A stretch of DNA of 64,000 bases from Mycolicibacterium iranicum (GCF_014190915.1 NZ_JACHVU010000003.1:1-64000); one strand, 5' to 3'; counted from the stretch's first letter, positions 1 through 9,106 are shown. Translations and numbers: made by a program. Notes: generated by a model not told the origin, from the sequence alone.

Positions 1-172
1 CAGCTCCACTCCACGACGGGAGACCTTCACCATCAACGACCGCTACCGCGAGTCGTCACACTTCCTCAACCAACCTGCCTGGGCAGTACAGCTAGCCACC
101 CGGGAGATCCCGTATCGCCCGCCGCGCAGCGCTGTCGAGGGTGGCCGGGCCGTCCGCGATAGGCTTGGCCTC
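1..172. other. Upstream region of ffh, no confident gene
   Basis: I see no gene I can name here. One forward frame is open from the left edge of the window and runs in frame into ffh, so a longer N-terminus or the tail of an upstream gene cannot be excluded. The peptide in that frame does not resemble the start of any SRP GTPase I know, and the GTG at 173 gives a normal Ffh N-terminus. The ffh promoter is probably here. Confidence 0.4.
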
Positions 173-1744
173 GTGTTTGAATCCCTGTCCGACCGGTTGA
201 CCGGTGCTCTCTCGGGCCTGCGGGGCAAGGGTCGGCTGACCGATGCCGACATCGATGCCACCGCCCGTGAGATCCGACTGGCGTTGCTCGAGGCCGACGT
301 CTCGCTGCCCGTCGTCCGCGCGTTCATCTCCCGCATCAAGGACCGTGCCAAGGGCGTCGAGGTCTCCGCGGCGCTCAACCCGGCCCAGCAGGTCGTCAAG
401 ATCGTCAACGAGGAGCTCATCGGGATCCTCGGCGGCGAGACGCGCCAGCTGGCCTTCGCGCGCAACCCACCGACGGTCATCATGCTGGCGGGTCTGCAGG
501 GTTCGGGTAAGACCACGCTGGCCGGCAAGCTCGCGCGGTGGCTCAAGGCCCAGGGCCACACCCCGCTGCTCGTCGCGTGTGACCTGCAGCGCCCGGGCGC
601 GGTCAACCAGCTGCAGATCGTCGGCGAACGCGCCGGTGTGCACGTGTTCGCACCGCACCCCGGCGTCTCGCCGAGCGGCGCGACCATCGAGCAGATGGCC
701 ACGGGCGATCCGGTGTCGGTGGCCGCGGGCGGTCTGGCCGAGGCCCGGGCGAAGCACTACGACGTGGTCATCGTCGACACCGCGGGACGCCTCGGCATCG
801 ACCAGGAGCTGATGGCGCAGGCCGCCGCGATCCGCGACGCCGTCGATCCCGACGAGGTGCTGTTCGTCCTCGACGCGATGATCGGTCAGGACGCCGTCAC
901 CACCGCCGACGCGTTCCGCGAGGGGGTCGGGTTCACCGGTGTCGTGCTGACCAAGCTCGACGGCGACGCCCGCGGCGGCGCCGCGCTGTCGGTGCGCGAG
1001 GTCACCGGGGTACCGATCCTGTTCGCCTCGGCCGGCGAGAAGCTCGAGGACTTCGACGTCTTCCATCCCGACCGGATGGCCAGCCGGATCCTCGGCATGG
1101 GCGACGTGCTGACCCTGATCGAGCAGGCCGAGCAGGTCTTCGACGCCCAGCAGGCCGAGGCCACCGCGGCCAAGATCGGCAGCGGCGAGCTCACGCTCGA
1201 AGACTTCCTCGAGCAGATGCTGGCGATCCGCAAGATGGGGCCCATCGGCAACCTGCTGGGCATGCTGCCCGGCGCGGGCCAGATGAAGGACGCGCTCGCC
1301 GCCGTCGACGACAAGCAGCTCGACCGTGTGCAGGCCATCATCCGCGGCATGACCCCGAAGGAACGCGAAGACCCGAAGATCATCAACGCGTCGCGCCGGT
1401 TGCGCATCGCAAACGGATCCGGGGTCACGGTCGCCGAGGTCAACCAGCTCGTCGACCGCTTCTTCGAGGCGCGCAAGATGATGTCTCAGATGGCCGGCCA
1501 GATGGGAATGCCGTTCGGCCGCAAGAACACCCGTAAAGCCGCCAAGGGCAAGAACAAGCAGGCCGGGAAGAAGAAGGGTGGCCGCGGGCCGACACCGCCG
1601 AAGGCCCGTAATCCGCTCGGTGCGGGGATGCCCGGGATGCCGCCCGGCTTCCCGGATCTGTCGAACATGCCGAAGGGCCTCGACGAGCTGCCGCCCGGCC
1701 TCGCCGACATCGATCTGTCGAAGCTCAAGTTCCCGAAGAACTAG
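173..1744 (+). CDS. ffh: Signal recognition particle protein Ffh
   Basis: GTPase subunit of the signal recognition particle. It binds 4.5S RNA and signal peptides of nascent membrane proteins and delivers ribosomes to FtsY at the membrane. The 523-residue product has the N domain, then the G domain with P-loop GLQGSGKTT (about 107-115), DTAGR (about 202-206) and TKLDGDARGG, and a methionine-rich M domain with the RNA-binding SRRLRIANGSG segment. The C-terminus is a Lys/Gly/Pro/Met-rich tail, typical of actinobacterial Ffh. GTG start at 173 gives the standard MFESLSDRL beginning. The amidohydrolase gene follows 33 bp downstream on the same strand. Confidence 0.97.
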   Translation: MFESLSDRLTGALSGLRGKGRLTDADIDATAREIRLALLEADVSLPVVRAFISRIKDRAKGVEVSAALNPAQQVVKIVNEELIGILGGETRQLAFARNPPTVIMLAGLQGSGKTTLAGKLARWLKAQGHTPLLVACDLQRPGAVNQLQIVGERAGVHVFAPHPGVSPSGATIEQMATGDPVSVAAGGLAEARAKHYDVVIVDTAGRLGIDQELMAQAAAIRDAVDPDEVLFVLDAMIGQDAVTTADAFREGVGFTGVVLTKLDGDARGGAALSVREVTGVPILFASAGEKLEDFDVFHPDRMASRILGMGDVLTLIEQAEQVFDAQQAEATAAKIGSGELTLEDFLEQMLAIRKMGPIGNLLGMLPGAGQMKDALAAVDDKQLDRVQAIIRGMTPKEREDPKIINASRRLRIANGSGVTVAEVNQLVDRFFEARKMMSQMAGQMGMPFGRKNTRKAAKGKNKQAGKKKGGRGPTPPKARNPLGAGMPGMPPGFPDLSNMPKGLDELPPGLADIDLSKLKFPKN

Positions 1745-1777
1745 CGATGAGCGCCGGCGCGAAGAGCAGACGGTGAC

Positions 1778-2857
1778 GTGAGGCTGCACGTTCGCGGCCG
1801 CGGCCTGCCCGACGGTGAGCCCGTCGAATGGTGGGTGGTCGACGGGAGGCTGAGCGCCGAACCGGTCGCCGGCGCCGAGACGGTGTTCGGGGCCGATTCG
1901 GACCGCGGCTGGATTCTGCCCGGTCTGGTCGATGCGCACTGCCACGTCGGGCTCGGACCCCAGGGCCCGATCGAGCTGGACGAGGCGGTCGCGCAGGCCG
2001 AGACGGAACGAGGCGCCGGCGCGCTGCTGCTGCGCGACGCCGGATCGCCCACCGACACCCGTGCCTTCGACGACCGGCCGGACCTGCCGCGCATCATCCG
2101 CGCCGGCCGCCACCTGGCCCGCCCGAAGCGGTATCAGCGGGGCTTCGCGGCCGAACTCGACGACCCGTGGCAGCTTCCCGAGGCGGTCGCCGCGCAGGCA
2201 CGCTGGGGTGACGGCTGGGTCAAGCTGGTGGGGGACTGGATCGACCGCGAGACCGGTGATCTGGCGCCGCTGTGGTCCGACGACGTGCTCGACGCCGCGA
2301 TCGACGCCGCGCACGCCAACGGGGCCCGCGTCACCGCGCACGTGTTCAGCGAGGAGGCGCTGCCCGGTCTGATCACCGCCGGCATCGACTGCATCGAGCA
2401 CGGCACCGGCCTCACCGCCGACACCATCGATCTGATGGTCGAGTACGGCACCGCTCTGGTGCCCACGCTGATCAACATCGAGAACTTCCCGGACATCGCC
2501 GAGCAGGCGCACCGCTTCCCGGCCTACCAGAAGCACATGCGGGCGCTGTACGAAACGTGTGCGGAGAGGATCGGCGCTGCGCACGAGGCGGGCGTGCCGA
2601 TCTTCGCCGGGACCGATGCGGGCAGCGCGGTGGCGCACGGTCGCATCGCCGACGAGGTGGACGCGCTCAAGGGCATCGGCATGACGCCGACCGAGGCGCT
2701 CGGCGCGGCATGCTGGGATGCGCGGGAGTGGTTGCGGCGCCCGGGTTTCGCCCACGGGGCGTCGGCGGATCTGGTGTGCTACGCCGAAGATCCCAGGGCG
2801 GGGGCCGGTGTGCTCGCCGACCCCACGGTCGTCATGCTGCGCGGGGTCGTCTACTAG
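1778..2857 (+). CDS. Amidohydrolase family protein (imidazolonepropionase/prolidase-like)
   Basis: Metal-dependent hydrolase of the amidohydrolase superfamily, 359 aa. Visible metal-site elements are HxH in DAHCHVG, a His in TAHVF, a His in IEHGTG and the Asp in AGTDAGS, the usual order for a TIM-barrel amidohydrolase. The substrate cannot be read from sequence. GTG start. It sits 33 bp after ffh, as does its likely M. tuberculosis counterpart (Rv2915c, from memory), so the two may be co-transcribed. It converges on the carboxypeptidase gene on the other strand. Confidence 0.85.
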   Translation: MRLHVRGRGLPDGEPVEWWVVDGRLSAEPVAGAETVFGADSDRGWILPGLVDAHCHVGLGPQGPIELDEAVAQAETERGAGALLLRDAGSPTDTRAFDDRPDLPRIIRAGRHLARPKRYQRGFAAELDDPWQLPEAVAAQARWGDGWVKLVGDWIDRETGDLAPLWSDDVLDAAIDAAHANGARVTAHVFSEEALPGLITAGIDCIEHGTGLTADTIDLMVEYGTALVPTLINIENFPDIAEQAHRFPAYQKHMRALYETCAERIGAAHEAGVPIFAGTDAGSAVAHGRIADEVDALKGIGMTPTEALGAACWDAREWLRRPGFAHGASADLVCYAEDPRAGAGVLADPTVVMLRGVVY

Positions 2858-2870
2858 CGGCGTGATCCGT

Positions 2871-3707
2871 TCACGGCTGGCTGAACCCGTAGTCCAGCAG
2901 GCTGATCGCCTGTCCGTACAGGTCCCCACTGCCGTACATCTGCACGACGACCAGGCGACGGTCACCGCGCTGCGCCGCACCGACATAGGTCTTGCGGGCC
3001 AGATTGGTGAACCCTGTCTTGCCGGCGAGGTCACCGGGATAGCGGCTCAGCAGTTCGTTCTGGTTCTGCAGCGTCTTGCCGGGGAACTGCGCGGTCGGGG
3101 ACCTCATGATCTGGGCGATCAGCGGATATCGGAGTGCGGCGCGCATGATGACCGCGAGATCGTGGGGTGTGGTGACCGATTCCCACCCTGGCCCGTCCAG
3201 GCCGGACGGTGACGAGGCCTTCGTGCTGCGGGCGCCGACCATCGCCGCCTTGCGGTTCATGGCCGCGACCGCGACCCGCTGGCCGCCCAGCATGTCGGCG
3301 AGCATGTTCGCCGCATCGTTGCCCGACACCATCAGGATCGCCGCGACCAGCTGCGCCGTGGTGTAGGCCTGACCGGGTTTCAGTCCGACACACGAGCATT
3401 CGACCTGCGTGTGCGATTCGTTGGCCCTGGCGAAGTTGTCCGGGCGCAGGTGGTCGAGGACGGTCATCGCGAGGAGCACCTTGATGGTGCTGGCGGGGGC
3501 GTAGGTGCCGTAGGGGTCGCGGCTGGCCAGGACACGGCCGGTGTCGAGATCGGCGACCAGCCACGCCTTGGCCGGTCCGTCCGGAAGTGGTTGCGCGGCA
3601 GCGGGTTGCGCGGCCGGCTGGGCGGATCCCGCAGCGGCCAGCGACATCGACGCGGCGGGCAGCATCACGCTGAGGGCGAGCGCCAGCCCCGCGAGTCGTC
3701 TTCGCAC
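2871..3707 (-). CDS. D-alanyl-D-alanine carboxypeptidase (DacB-like, PBP S11 family)
   Basis: Low-molecular-weight penicillin-binding protein that would trim the terminal D-Ala of peptidoglycan pentapeptides outside the membrane. The 278 residues begin with an Ala-rich secretion signal and a Pro/Ala linker, followed by the three active-site motifs STIK (73-76), SGN (128-130) and KTG (230-232). No C-terminal membrane anchor is obvious; the protein ends shortly after the KTG region. It probably corresponds to M. tuberculosis DacB2 (Rv2911). The next gene upstream on the same strand is a paralogue with the same motifs, so this is a tandem duplication. Confidence 0.9.
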   Translation of the reverse strand: MRRRLAGLALALSVMLPAASMSLAAAGSAQPAAQPAAAQPLPDGPAKAWLVADLDTGRVLASRDPYGTYAPASTIKVLLAMTVLDHLRPDNFARANESHTQVECSCVGLKPGQAYTTAQLVAAILMVSGNDAANMLADMLGGQRVAVAAMNRKAAMVGARSTKASSPSGLDGPGWESVTTPHDLAVIMRAALRYPLIAQIMRSPTAQFPGKTLQNQNELLSRYPGDLAGKTGFTNLARKTYVGAAQRGDRRLVVVQMYGSGDLYGQAISLLDYGFSQP

Positions 3708-3830
3708 GAAGGGCGACGCTAGTCGCGGCAGGACTCGACCCGGTCTCCCTCGGGTATCGACTTCGACCGATTTCGGCGTGTTCGTCCTCGCCGAGGCGAC
3801 CTCAGCGGCCCCGACGGTGCCGCGGCGCCG

Positions 3831-4724
3831 TCAGAGCCGGCTCACCCCGGGATTCGGGCCGAGCGCGAAACCCCAGTCCAGCAGCGCGGCAGCCTGGTCC
3901 CAATACGTCGGCCCGCCTTCCTTGACCAGGCCGTACATCAGCGCCACCACGAGATGTCTGCCGTTGCGCGATGCGCCGGCGACGAAGGTCTTCCGGGCCA
4001 GGTCGGTGTAGCCGGTCTTGCCGCCGAACGCGCCGGGGTACCGGTGCAGCAGCTCGTCCTGGTTCACGAGCACCGTGTCGCCGTTGCGGGTCGGGAACAC
4101 GGCGGTCGGCTGCGCGGTGATCTGCGCGAAGACCGGGTACGCCATGGCCGAGCGGAACAGCACAGCCAGATCGTGTGGCGTGGACCAGATGTCGATGCCG
4201 GGGCCGTCGATACCCGACGGCGACCCCGCACGGGTCCCCGTGGCCCCGAGGGCCGCTGCCTTGGCATTCATCTTGGCCACCGCGGCGTCGCGGCCGCCGA
4301 GCATCGTGGCCAGCGTGTTCGCGGCATCGTTGCCCGACACGAGCAGCAGGGCCTCCAGCAGTTGCCGGGTCGAATACGTCATCCCCGGCGTGACGCCCGC
4401 GCAGTTGCACTCGACCCGCGTATCGGCCTCGTCGGCGACCGTCGTCGCGTCCAGCGCCAACTCGTCGAGGACGACCATCGCGAGCAGGATCTTGATGGTG
4501 CTGGCCGGGGCGAAGCGTCCGTGCTCGTCGCGCGCGGCCAGCACGGTGCCGGTGTCCATGTCGGCGAGGACCCATGCCTGGGCGGGCCCGTCGGGCAACG
4601 GCAGCGAGCCGGCGGGCTGGAGGACGGCTGCCGAGGGGACGGCCGAGGCGGTGGGCGTCTGCCCCGGGGCCACCCCGGCGAGCAGGCACAGCGCGGCGGT
4701 CAGGCAGGCGAGAAGCCGTGTCAT
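3831..4724 (-). CDS. D-alanyl-D-alanine carboxypeptidase, paralogue of the downstream gene
   Basis: Second S11-type penicillin-binding protein, 297 aa, with signal peptide MTRLLACLTAALCLLAG and motifs STIK (75-78), SGN (130-132) and KTG (235-237). It shares the same order and much sequence with the neighbouring carboxypeptidase, including LPDGPA before the catalytic domain and SPSGxDGPG after SGN. The ATG at 4724 is preferred because it starts directly at the signal peptide; an upstream in-frame extension to 4781 would overlap the divergent SnoaL gene and lacks a signal-like start. A 123-bp gap separates it from the downstream paralogue. Both would act in cell-wall remodelling outside the membrane. 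Confidence 0.88.
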   Translation of the reverse strand: MTRLLACLTAALCLLAGVAPGQTPTASAVPSAAVLQPAGSLPLPDGPAQAWVLADMDTGTVLAARDEHGRFAPASTIKILLAMVVLDELALDATTVADEADTRVECNCAGVTPGMTYSTRQLLEALLLVSGNDAANTLATMLGGRDAAVAKMNAKAAALGATGTRAGSPSGIDGPGIDIWSTPHDLAVLFRSAMAYPVFAQITAQPTAVFPTRNGDTVLVNQDELLHRYPGAFGGKTGYTDLARKTFVAGASRNGRHLVVALMYGLVKEGGPTYWDQAAALLDWGFALGPNPGVSRL

Positions 4725-4770
4725 GTCGGGTGAGCCTAATCCGGGCGGCAGATCGTGTTCAATCGAAGCC

Positions 4771-5190
4771 ATGCTGAGCATCGAGGAGATCTCCGACCGC
4801 CTGGAGATCCAGCAACTGCTGATCGACTACTCCACCGCGATCGACCGGCGGCGCTTCGACGACCTCGACGCGGTGTTCACGCCGGACGCCTACATCGACT
4901 ACCGCGTCAGCGGCGGCGTCGACGGCCGATTTCCCGAGGTGAAGGCGTGGCTCAAGGAGGTCCTGCCGAACTTCCCGGCCTACTACCACATGGTCGGCAA
5001 CATCGACGTTCGCCTCAGCGGCGACACCGCGACCTCACGGGCGATCTGCTTCAACCCGATGGTGATGGGCGGGGACAACGGGCAGATCTATTTCGTCGGC
5101 ATCTGGTACATCGACGAGTTCGTCCGGACCGACGAAGGGTGGCGGATGAGCAAGCGCGTCGAGGAGAAGTGTTTCGACAAGCTGGTCTGA
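4771..5190 (+). CDS. SnoaL-like/NTF2-fold protein
   Basis: Small alpha+beta barrel protein of 139 aa with the SnoaL_4-type beginning (IEEISDRLEIQQLLIDYSTAID, first 20 or so residues after the start) and the conserved VFTPDAYIDY segment. Relatives include polyketide cyclases, dehydratases and many proteins of unknown role, so no reaction is assigned. Its ATG at 4771 lies 46 bp from the divergent carboxypeptidase start; the longer in-frame extension upstream overlaps that gene and is rejected. It converges on another SnoaL-like gene with a 3-bp gap. It is probably the Rv2910c counterpart. Confidence 0.8.
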   Translation: MLSIEEISDRLEIQQLLIDYSTAIDRRRFDDLDAVFTPDAYIDYRVSGGVDGRFPEVKAWLKEVLPNFPAYYHMVGNIDVRLSGDTATSRAICFNPMVMGGDNGQIYFVGIWYIDEFVRTDEGWRMSKRVEEKCFDKLV

Positions 5191-5193
5191 AGG

Positions 5194-5685
5194 TCAGCCG
5201 ACCGCGCGGCGCGCAAGACGCCCGGCGGCCCGCTTGATGCGCGGCGACAGGTAGAGCGAGACGGCGACGTTGAAGATGTCCTCCCGGAGCCGGGTCAGCG
5301 TCGAAGCGGTGATCAGCCACCGCCCGTCGACCTTGGCGTAGGACTCCCGGTAGTGGCCGTATCCGCGCAGGTTGATCCCCGGCGCCAGGCGCACCACGTC
5401 TTCGAGTGCCCACACGCCGGTCGCGGTCGTCGGCGACGTCAGCTCGATCTCCGGGGCGTGCACCTGATGCACGGTGGCGTTGTCGCGCAGACTGCGGCGG
5501 GTGAACGCCACGAAGTCGTCGGCCCCGACGATGATCTTGCCGCCCGCCTGCGAGGTGTCACTGCGGAAGTCCTCGGCGAACAGGGAGCGCCAGGAGGTCC
5601 AGTCCTTGGTGTCGAGGTACCGGCAGTACCGTGCCTTCACCTGTTTGATGGCCTCGATCTCCAGCAGCGCAGCCGCGTCGTCCAT
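5194..5685 (-). CDS. SnoaL-like/NTF2-fold protein
   Basis: Nuclear transport factor 2-like protein of 163 aa. The N-terminus VKARYCRYLDTKDW and the following LFAEDF closely resemble the two SnoaL-like genes at 36.0-36.8 kb, which suggests a shared family role, possibly a dehydratase, isomerase or epoxide hydrolase. The function is not known. Start ATG at 5685. A copy of the 26-bp TTTACA-N14-TGTCAC dyad seen across the 38-61 kb island lies immediately upstream (5695-5720), so this gene may belong to the same regulon although it lies about 30 kb away. Confidence 0.78.
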   Translation of the reverse strand: MDDAAALLEIEAIKQVKARYCRYLDTKDWTSWRSLFAEDFRSDTSQAGGKIIVGADDFVAFTRRSLRDNATVHQVHAPEIELTSPTTATGVWALEDVVRLAPGINLRGYGHYRESYAKVDGRWLITASTLTRLREDIFNVAVSLYLSPRIKRAAGRLARRAVG

Positions 5686-5694
5686 GCCTAGAAG

Positions 5695-5720
5695 GTGACA
5701 CCGGGGGCCGAATTTGTAAA
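5695..5720. promoter_or_regulatory. 26-bp dyad operator, site 1
   Basis: GTGACA-N14-TGTAAA, an inverted repeat of the same form and spacing as eight sites in the island at 38-61 kb. It starts 9 bp upstream of the ATG of the minus-strand SnoaL gene. Read as a promoter (GTGACA, 16-bp spacer, TAAAGG) it points the other way, towards rpsP, so here the operator reading fits better than the promoter reading. Confidence 0.55.
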
Positions 5721-5766
5721 GGTCACCGGGCGCGTGCCTCGTTCGATTTCCGCCGGTGCGCGCAGG

Positions 5767-5777
5767 TCTGGCACAAT
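5767..5777 (+). promoter_or_regulatory. Likely rpsP promoter -10 region
   Basis: TCTGGCACAAT, followed 10 bp later by GTCTGCGTGCGG. The same pair of elements occurs upstream of rplS (8961) and in weaker form before pyrH (32316). CACAAT would be the -10 hexamer and the GTCTG the start of a shared leader. No clear -35 was found. Confidence 0.5.
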
Positions 5778-5911
5778 GGTCCGCTGTCTGCGTGCGGCTT
5801 CTGAATCAGATGCGCCGCGCCGCGGTCACACACGTAAGGCAAAACCGGATCCGGCACCCCGCCGCGATCGCCGAATTGCAGCGTGGCAACCACAGGAGAA
5901 ACCGCTCAATC

Positions 5912-6391
5912 ATGGCTGTCAAGATCAAGCTCACCCGTCTCGGGAAGATCCGCAACCCCCAGTACCGCATTGCAGTCGCCGATTCGCGCACCCGTCGCGA
6001 CGGCCGCTCCATCGAGGTCATCGGTCGTTACCACCCGAAGGAAGAGCCGAGCCTCATCGAGATCGACTCGGAGCGCGCGCAGTACTGGCTCGGCGTCGGC
6101 GCCCAGCCCACCGAACCGGTTCTGCAGCTGCTGAAGATCACCGGTGACTGGCAGAAGTTCAAGGGCCTGCCCGGCGAAGAGGGCACGCTCAAGGTCAAGG
6201 AGCCCAAGCCCAGCAAGCTCGACCTGTTCAACGCGGCGCTGGCAGAAGCCGACGGCGGACCTTCCACCGAGGCCACCACGCCGAAGAAGAAGAAGGCCCC
6301 GGCCAAGAAGGACGAGCAGCCCGCCGAATCGGCCGAGGCTCCCGCCGAGGCCGAGGCAGCCGCCACGTCCGACGCCCCCGCTGCCGAATGA
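5912..6391 (+). CDS. rpsP: 30S ribosomal protein S16
   Basis: Small-subunit ribosomal protein S16. The 159-residue product starts with the conserved [19 protein letters not shown] and RRDGRSIE region. The core ends near residue 110 and is followed by an actinobacterial Lys/Ala/Glu/Pro-rich tail. ATG at 5912 is preceded by AGGAGAA at 5894-5900; an in-frame upstream extension to 5756 is not supported. First gene of a rpsP-KH-rimM-trmD cluster; its stop overlaps the next start (ATGA). Confidence 0.97.
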   Translation: MAVKIKLTRLGKIRNPQYRIAVADSRTRRDGRSIEVIGRYHPKEEPSLIEIDSERAQYWLGVGAQPTEPVLQLLKITGDWQKFKGLPGEEGTLKVKEPKPSKLDLFNAALAEADGGPSTEATTPKKKKAPAKKDEQPAESAEAPAEAEAAATSDAPAAE

Positions 6392-6630
6392 GCTCGGTCG
6401 TCGTCGACGCCGTCGAGCACCTGGTGCGCGGCATCGTCGATAACCCTGACGATGTCCGTGTCGACATGGTGACCAACCGTCGCGGCCGCACCGTCGAGGT
6501 GCACGTCCACCCCGAGGATCTGGGCAAGGTGATCGGGCGCGGGGGCCGCACGGCGACCGCGCTGCGGACCTTGGTGGCCGGCATCGGTGGACGCGGCATC
6601 CGCGTCGACGTGGTGGACACCGACCAGTAG
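6388..6630 (+). CDS. khpA: KH-domain RNA-binding protein (KhpA-like)
   Basis: Single KH domain protein of 80 aa with the GxxG loop as GRGG in VIGRGGRTA (about residues 49-57). In other bacteria KhpA binds many RNAs as a dimer or with KhpB. Its ATG overlaps the rpsP stop by 4 bp, and rimM starts 6 bp after it, so it is translated as part of the S16/rimM/trmD operon. Confidence 0.93.
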   Translation: MSSVVVDAVEHLVRGIVDNPDDVRVDMVTNRRGRTVEVHVHPEDLGKVIGRGGRTATALRTLVAGIGGRGIRVDVVDTDQ

Positions 6631-6635
6631 CGGCT

Positions 6636-7154
6636 ATGGACCTGGTTGTCGGGCGCGTCGTCAAAGCGCACGGCGTCACCGGCGAACTGGCCGTCGATGT
6701 CCGCACCGACGATCCGGAGGGCCGGTTCGCGCCGGGTGTCACCCTGCGCGGTCGGTCGAACCGGGGTGGCGCCGAACGCGATTACCTCATCGAATCGGTG
6801 CGCGCGCACGGTGGTCGACTGCTGATCCGCCTGGAGGGGGTCGGCGATCGCACGGCCGCCGATGCGCTGCGCGGCACACTCTTCCTCGTCGACTCTGCGG
6901 TACTGCCGCCGATCGAAGACCCCGACGAGTTCTACGACCATCAGCTCGAAGGCATGACCGTCACCACCACGTCCGGACATGAGGTCGGCACCGTCGCCGA
7001 GGTGTTGCACACGACCGCAGGCGAATTGCTGGCCGTTCGCAATCCGGACGGGGCCGAGGTGCTCGTCCCGTTCGTGTCGGCGATCGTGGTGTCGGTGTCG
7101 CTGGCCGACGGTGCCATCGAGATCGACCCCCCCGACGGCCTGCTCGAACTCTGA
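6636..7154 (+). CDS. rimM: Ribosome maturation factor RimM
   Basis: 16S rRNA processing protein that assists assembly of the 30S head around S19. The 172-residue protein has the N-terminal RimM barrel ([15 protein letters not shown]) and a C-terminal PRC-barrel with [11 protein letters not shown] and PFV near the end, both typical. Start ATG at 6636. It lies 5 bp after the KH gene and 12 bp before trmD. Confidence 0.96.
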   Translation: MDLVVGRVVKAHGVTGELAVDVRTDDPEGRFAPGVTLRGRSNRGGAERDYLIESVRAHGGRLLIRLEGVGDRTAADALRGTLFLVDSAVLPPIEDPDEFYDHQLEGMTVTTTSGHEVGTVAEVLHTTAGELLAVRNPDGAEVLVPFVSAIVVSVSLADGAIEIDPPDGLLEL

Positions 7155-7166
7155 GGACGCGCAGCC

Positions 7167-7859
7167 GTGAAGATTGACGTGGTCACGATCTTTCCCGCGT
7201 TCCTCGAGGTGTTGCGACAATCGTTGCCGGGCAGGGCGATCGACGCCGGCATCGTGGATCTGGCCGTTCACGATCTGCGGGACTGGACCCACGACGTGCA
7301 CCGCTCGGTGGACGATTCGCCCTACGGTGGCGGACCCGGAATGGTGATGAAGGCCCCGGTGTGGGGTCCCGCGCTCGACGACATCTGTTCGCCGGAGACA
7401 CTTCTCGTCGTGCCGACCCCGGCGGGGCGCCTCTTCGACCAGGCTGCGGCGCAGCGGTGGTCGGGGGAGAAGCACCTGGTGTTCGCATGCGGCCGGTACG
7501 AAGGCATCGACCAGCGGGTCGTCGACGATGCCTCGACCCGGATGCGCGTCGAGGAGGTCTCCATCGGAGACTACGTGCTGCCCGGCGGGGAGTCCGCCGC
7601 GGTCGTGATGATCGAGGCCGTCGTACGGCTGCTTCCCGACGTCCTCGGCAATCCCGCGTCCCATCAGGACGATTCACATTCCGAACTCGTCGGCGGACTG
7701 CTGGAGGGGCCGAGTTACACGCGGCCGGCCAGCTGGCGTGGGTTCGACGTGCCGGACGTCCTGCTCTCCGGCGACCACGCCCGCATCGCGGCGTGGCGAC
7801 GCGAGCAGGGGCTGCAACGGACCCGTGAACGGCGGCCCGACCTGCTGGCAGACGACTAG
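7167..7859 (+). CDS. trmD: tRNA (guanine-N1)-methyltransferase TrmD
   Basis: SAM-dependent enzyme that methylates G37 next to the anticodon and prevents frameshifting. The 230-residue protein has the SPOUT-family trefoil-knot region with [11 protein letters not shown] and [11 protein letters not shown], plus the [12 protein letters not shown] segment near residue 50. GTG start at 7167. Last gene of the operon; its stop overlaps that of the convergent lppW-like gene by 4 bp. Confidence 0.97.
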   Translation: MKIDVVTIFPAFLEVLRQSLPGRAIDAGIVDLAVHDLRDWTHDVHRSVDDSPYGGGPGMVMKAPVWGPALDDICSPETLLVVPTPAGRLFDQAAAQRWSGEKHLVFACGRYEGIDQRVVDDASTRMRVEEVSIGDYVLPGGESAAVVMIEAVVRLLPDVLGNPASHQDDSHSELVGGLLEGPSYTRPASWRGFDVPDVLLSGDHARIAAWRREQGLQRTRERRPDLLADD

Positions 7860-8794
7860 ATCCTGCCCGCCGGGAACATCGTCTTCACCGCATCGGTGAT
7901 GGTCTTGCGGGCCGAGTCGTCGCTGGCGGCCTGCATCGACCCGACCACCATCACGAAGCGGCGGTCGGAGCCGACCACGCCGGTCGATAGATGCATCCAG
8001 TCGGAGCCCACGCAGCACATCCAGCCCTGCTTGACCGCGACCGGCTCGGCGAACAGGCCCTCCGGAATGCCGAACCGCTGCGGGTAGATCCCACCGGGAA
8101 CCATGCCGTCGGGTGCGGTCGGGGTGGAGGCGGCGAGGCTGGACATCATGACGTCGACCTGCTCGCGCGGCAGGCCGCCGGCGCCGGACAGCAGCATGTC
8201 GTAGTAGCGCACGAGATCGGTGGCGGTGCTGATGGTGTTGAACCAGCGACCGTTGCCGGGCTTGCGCGTCTGGGTGAGCCCGTAGCGCTTCACGACACGA
8301 TCGATGATCGCGGTGCCGCCGCTGCGGTTCCAGAACACCTCGGCCGCACTGTCGTCGGAGGCGCGCAGCATCACGTCGAGGGACTTGCGGTCCTCCGGCG
8401 ACAGCGTGGTGCGGCCCTGGGCCACCTGGAGCAGGAGGTCGTCGGCGATGAACAGCTTGACCACCGACGCGATGGCGATCGTCATGCCGTTGCCGTTGGT
8501 GACCAACTCTCCGGTGTTGCGGTCCAACACCGCCGCGGTGATGTCGGCGCCCGCCGAGGCGGCCTGCGAGGTGGCGGCGCGTTCCCGTTCGGCCAGACCG
8601 GTGAACGTGGCGACGGGCTGCTCCGGCGGGGCCTCGGGCAGCGGTGCCATCGCGCCCAACGGTGCGACGACCGTGAGGTGCGGGCCGGGGGAGACCGGCG
8701 GTGCGCTACTGCCGGTCGCGGTGCACCCGGCGAGGAGAGAGACGGTGGCACTCAGGGCCAGGGACTTGGTGAACAGCCTCGTCGGCTGCTGCAT
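7856..8794 (-). CDS. lppW: Lipoprotein with beta-lactamase-like fold (LppW-like)
   Basis: Putative exported lipoprotein of 312 aa. The N-terminus is [20 protein letters not shown] followed by lipobox LAGC, so Cys would be lipidated. The body resembles class A beta-lactamase-like proteins: SVVK fits the SxxK motif and SDD replaces the usual SDN. Hydrolytic activity is therefore uncertain. ATG at 8794 is preceded by a strong GGAGGAGAC ribosome-binding site; the longer in-frame extension to 9022 is rejected. Position after trmD matches M. tuberculosis lppW (Rv2905). Confidence 0.85.
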   Translation of the reverse strand: MQQPTRLFTKSLALSATVSLLAGCTATGSSAPPVSPGPHLTVVAPLGAMAPLPEAPPEQPVATFTGLAERERAATSQAASAGADITAAVLDRNTGELVTNGNGMTIAIASVVKLFIADDLLLQVAQGRTTLSPEDRKSLDVMLRASDDSAAEVFWNRSGGTAIIDRVVKRYGLTQTRKPGNGRWFNTISTATDLVRYYDMLLSGAGGLPREQVDVMMSSLAASTPTAPDGMVPGGIYPQRFGIPEGLFAEPVAVKQGWMCCVGSDWMHLSTGVVGSDRRFVMVVGSMQAASDDSARKTITDAVKTMFPAGRI

Positions 8795-9106
8795 CGGTCT
8801 CCTCCGTAAAGTGTGGGTCGACGCTCGTGTTCCCCCAGAATCCGGCAGCGCAGCGCGCGTGCTCAGTGAGACCAGAGTAACGCGTGTGTACCCGGCCCGC
8901 TCCTTGCCGAAGCAAGTATCCGGCCCACCGCTGCGGCGGATTTCGGGGATCCACCCTCCGTCTGGCACAATTGGGCAGTTGTCTGTGCACGGTCGGGAGA
9001 CACATCCCGGTATCAGCCGCACGACTCGCCCAAGCGCCCGAACACATCGGCCCAGTGCGCGTCACCATGACGCCGCAAGGCCGCGACAAGCAAGGAAGTG
9101 CCACCG
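8795..9106. promoter_or_regulatory. Divergent intergenic region of lppW and rplS
   Basis: About 310 bp without a gene. It contains the lppW ribosome-binding site next to 8794, a likely rplS -10 (TCTGGCACAAT, 8961-8971) with the GTCTG leader start just downstream (8981-8985), and an rplS leader of roughly 125 nt ending in AAGGAAG at 9092-9098. No further structure was recognised. Confidence 0.6.
8961..8971 (+). promoter_or_regulatory. Likely rplS promoter -10 region
   Basis: TCTGGCACAAT, identical over 11 bases to the element upstream of rpsP. Both are followed by a GTCTG-containing leader start, which suggests a common promoter class for these ribosomal genes. Confidence 0.55.

Noticed and set aside
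92..3034. 980-codon open frame on the minus strand opposite ffh and the amidohydrolase
   Set aside because: It is the shadow of two convincing plus-strand genes in high-GC DNA; its translation is His/Arg/Asp-rich low-complexity sequence with no domain.
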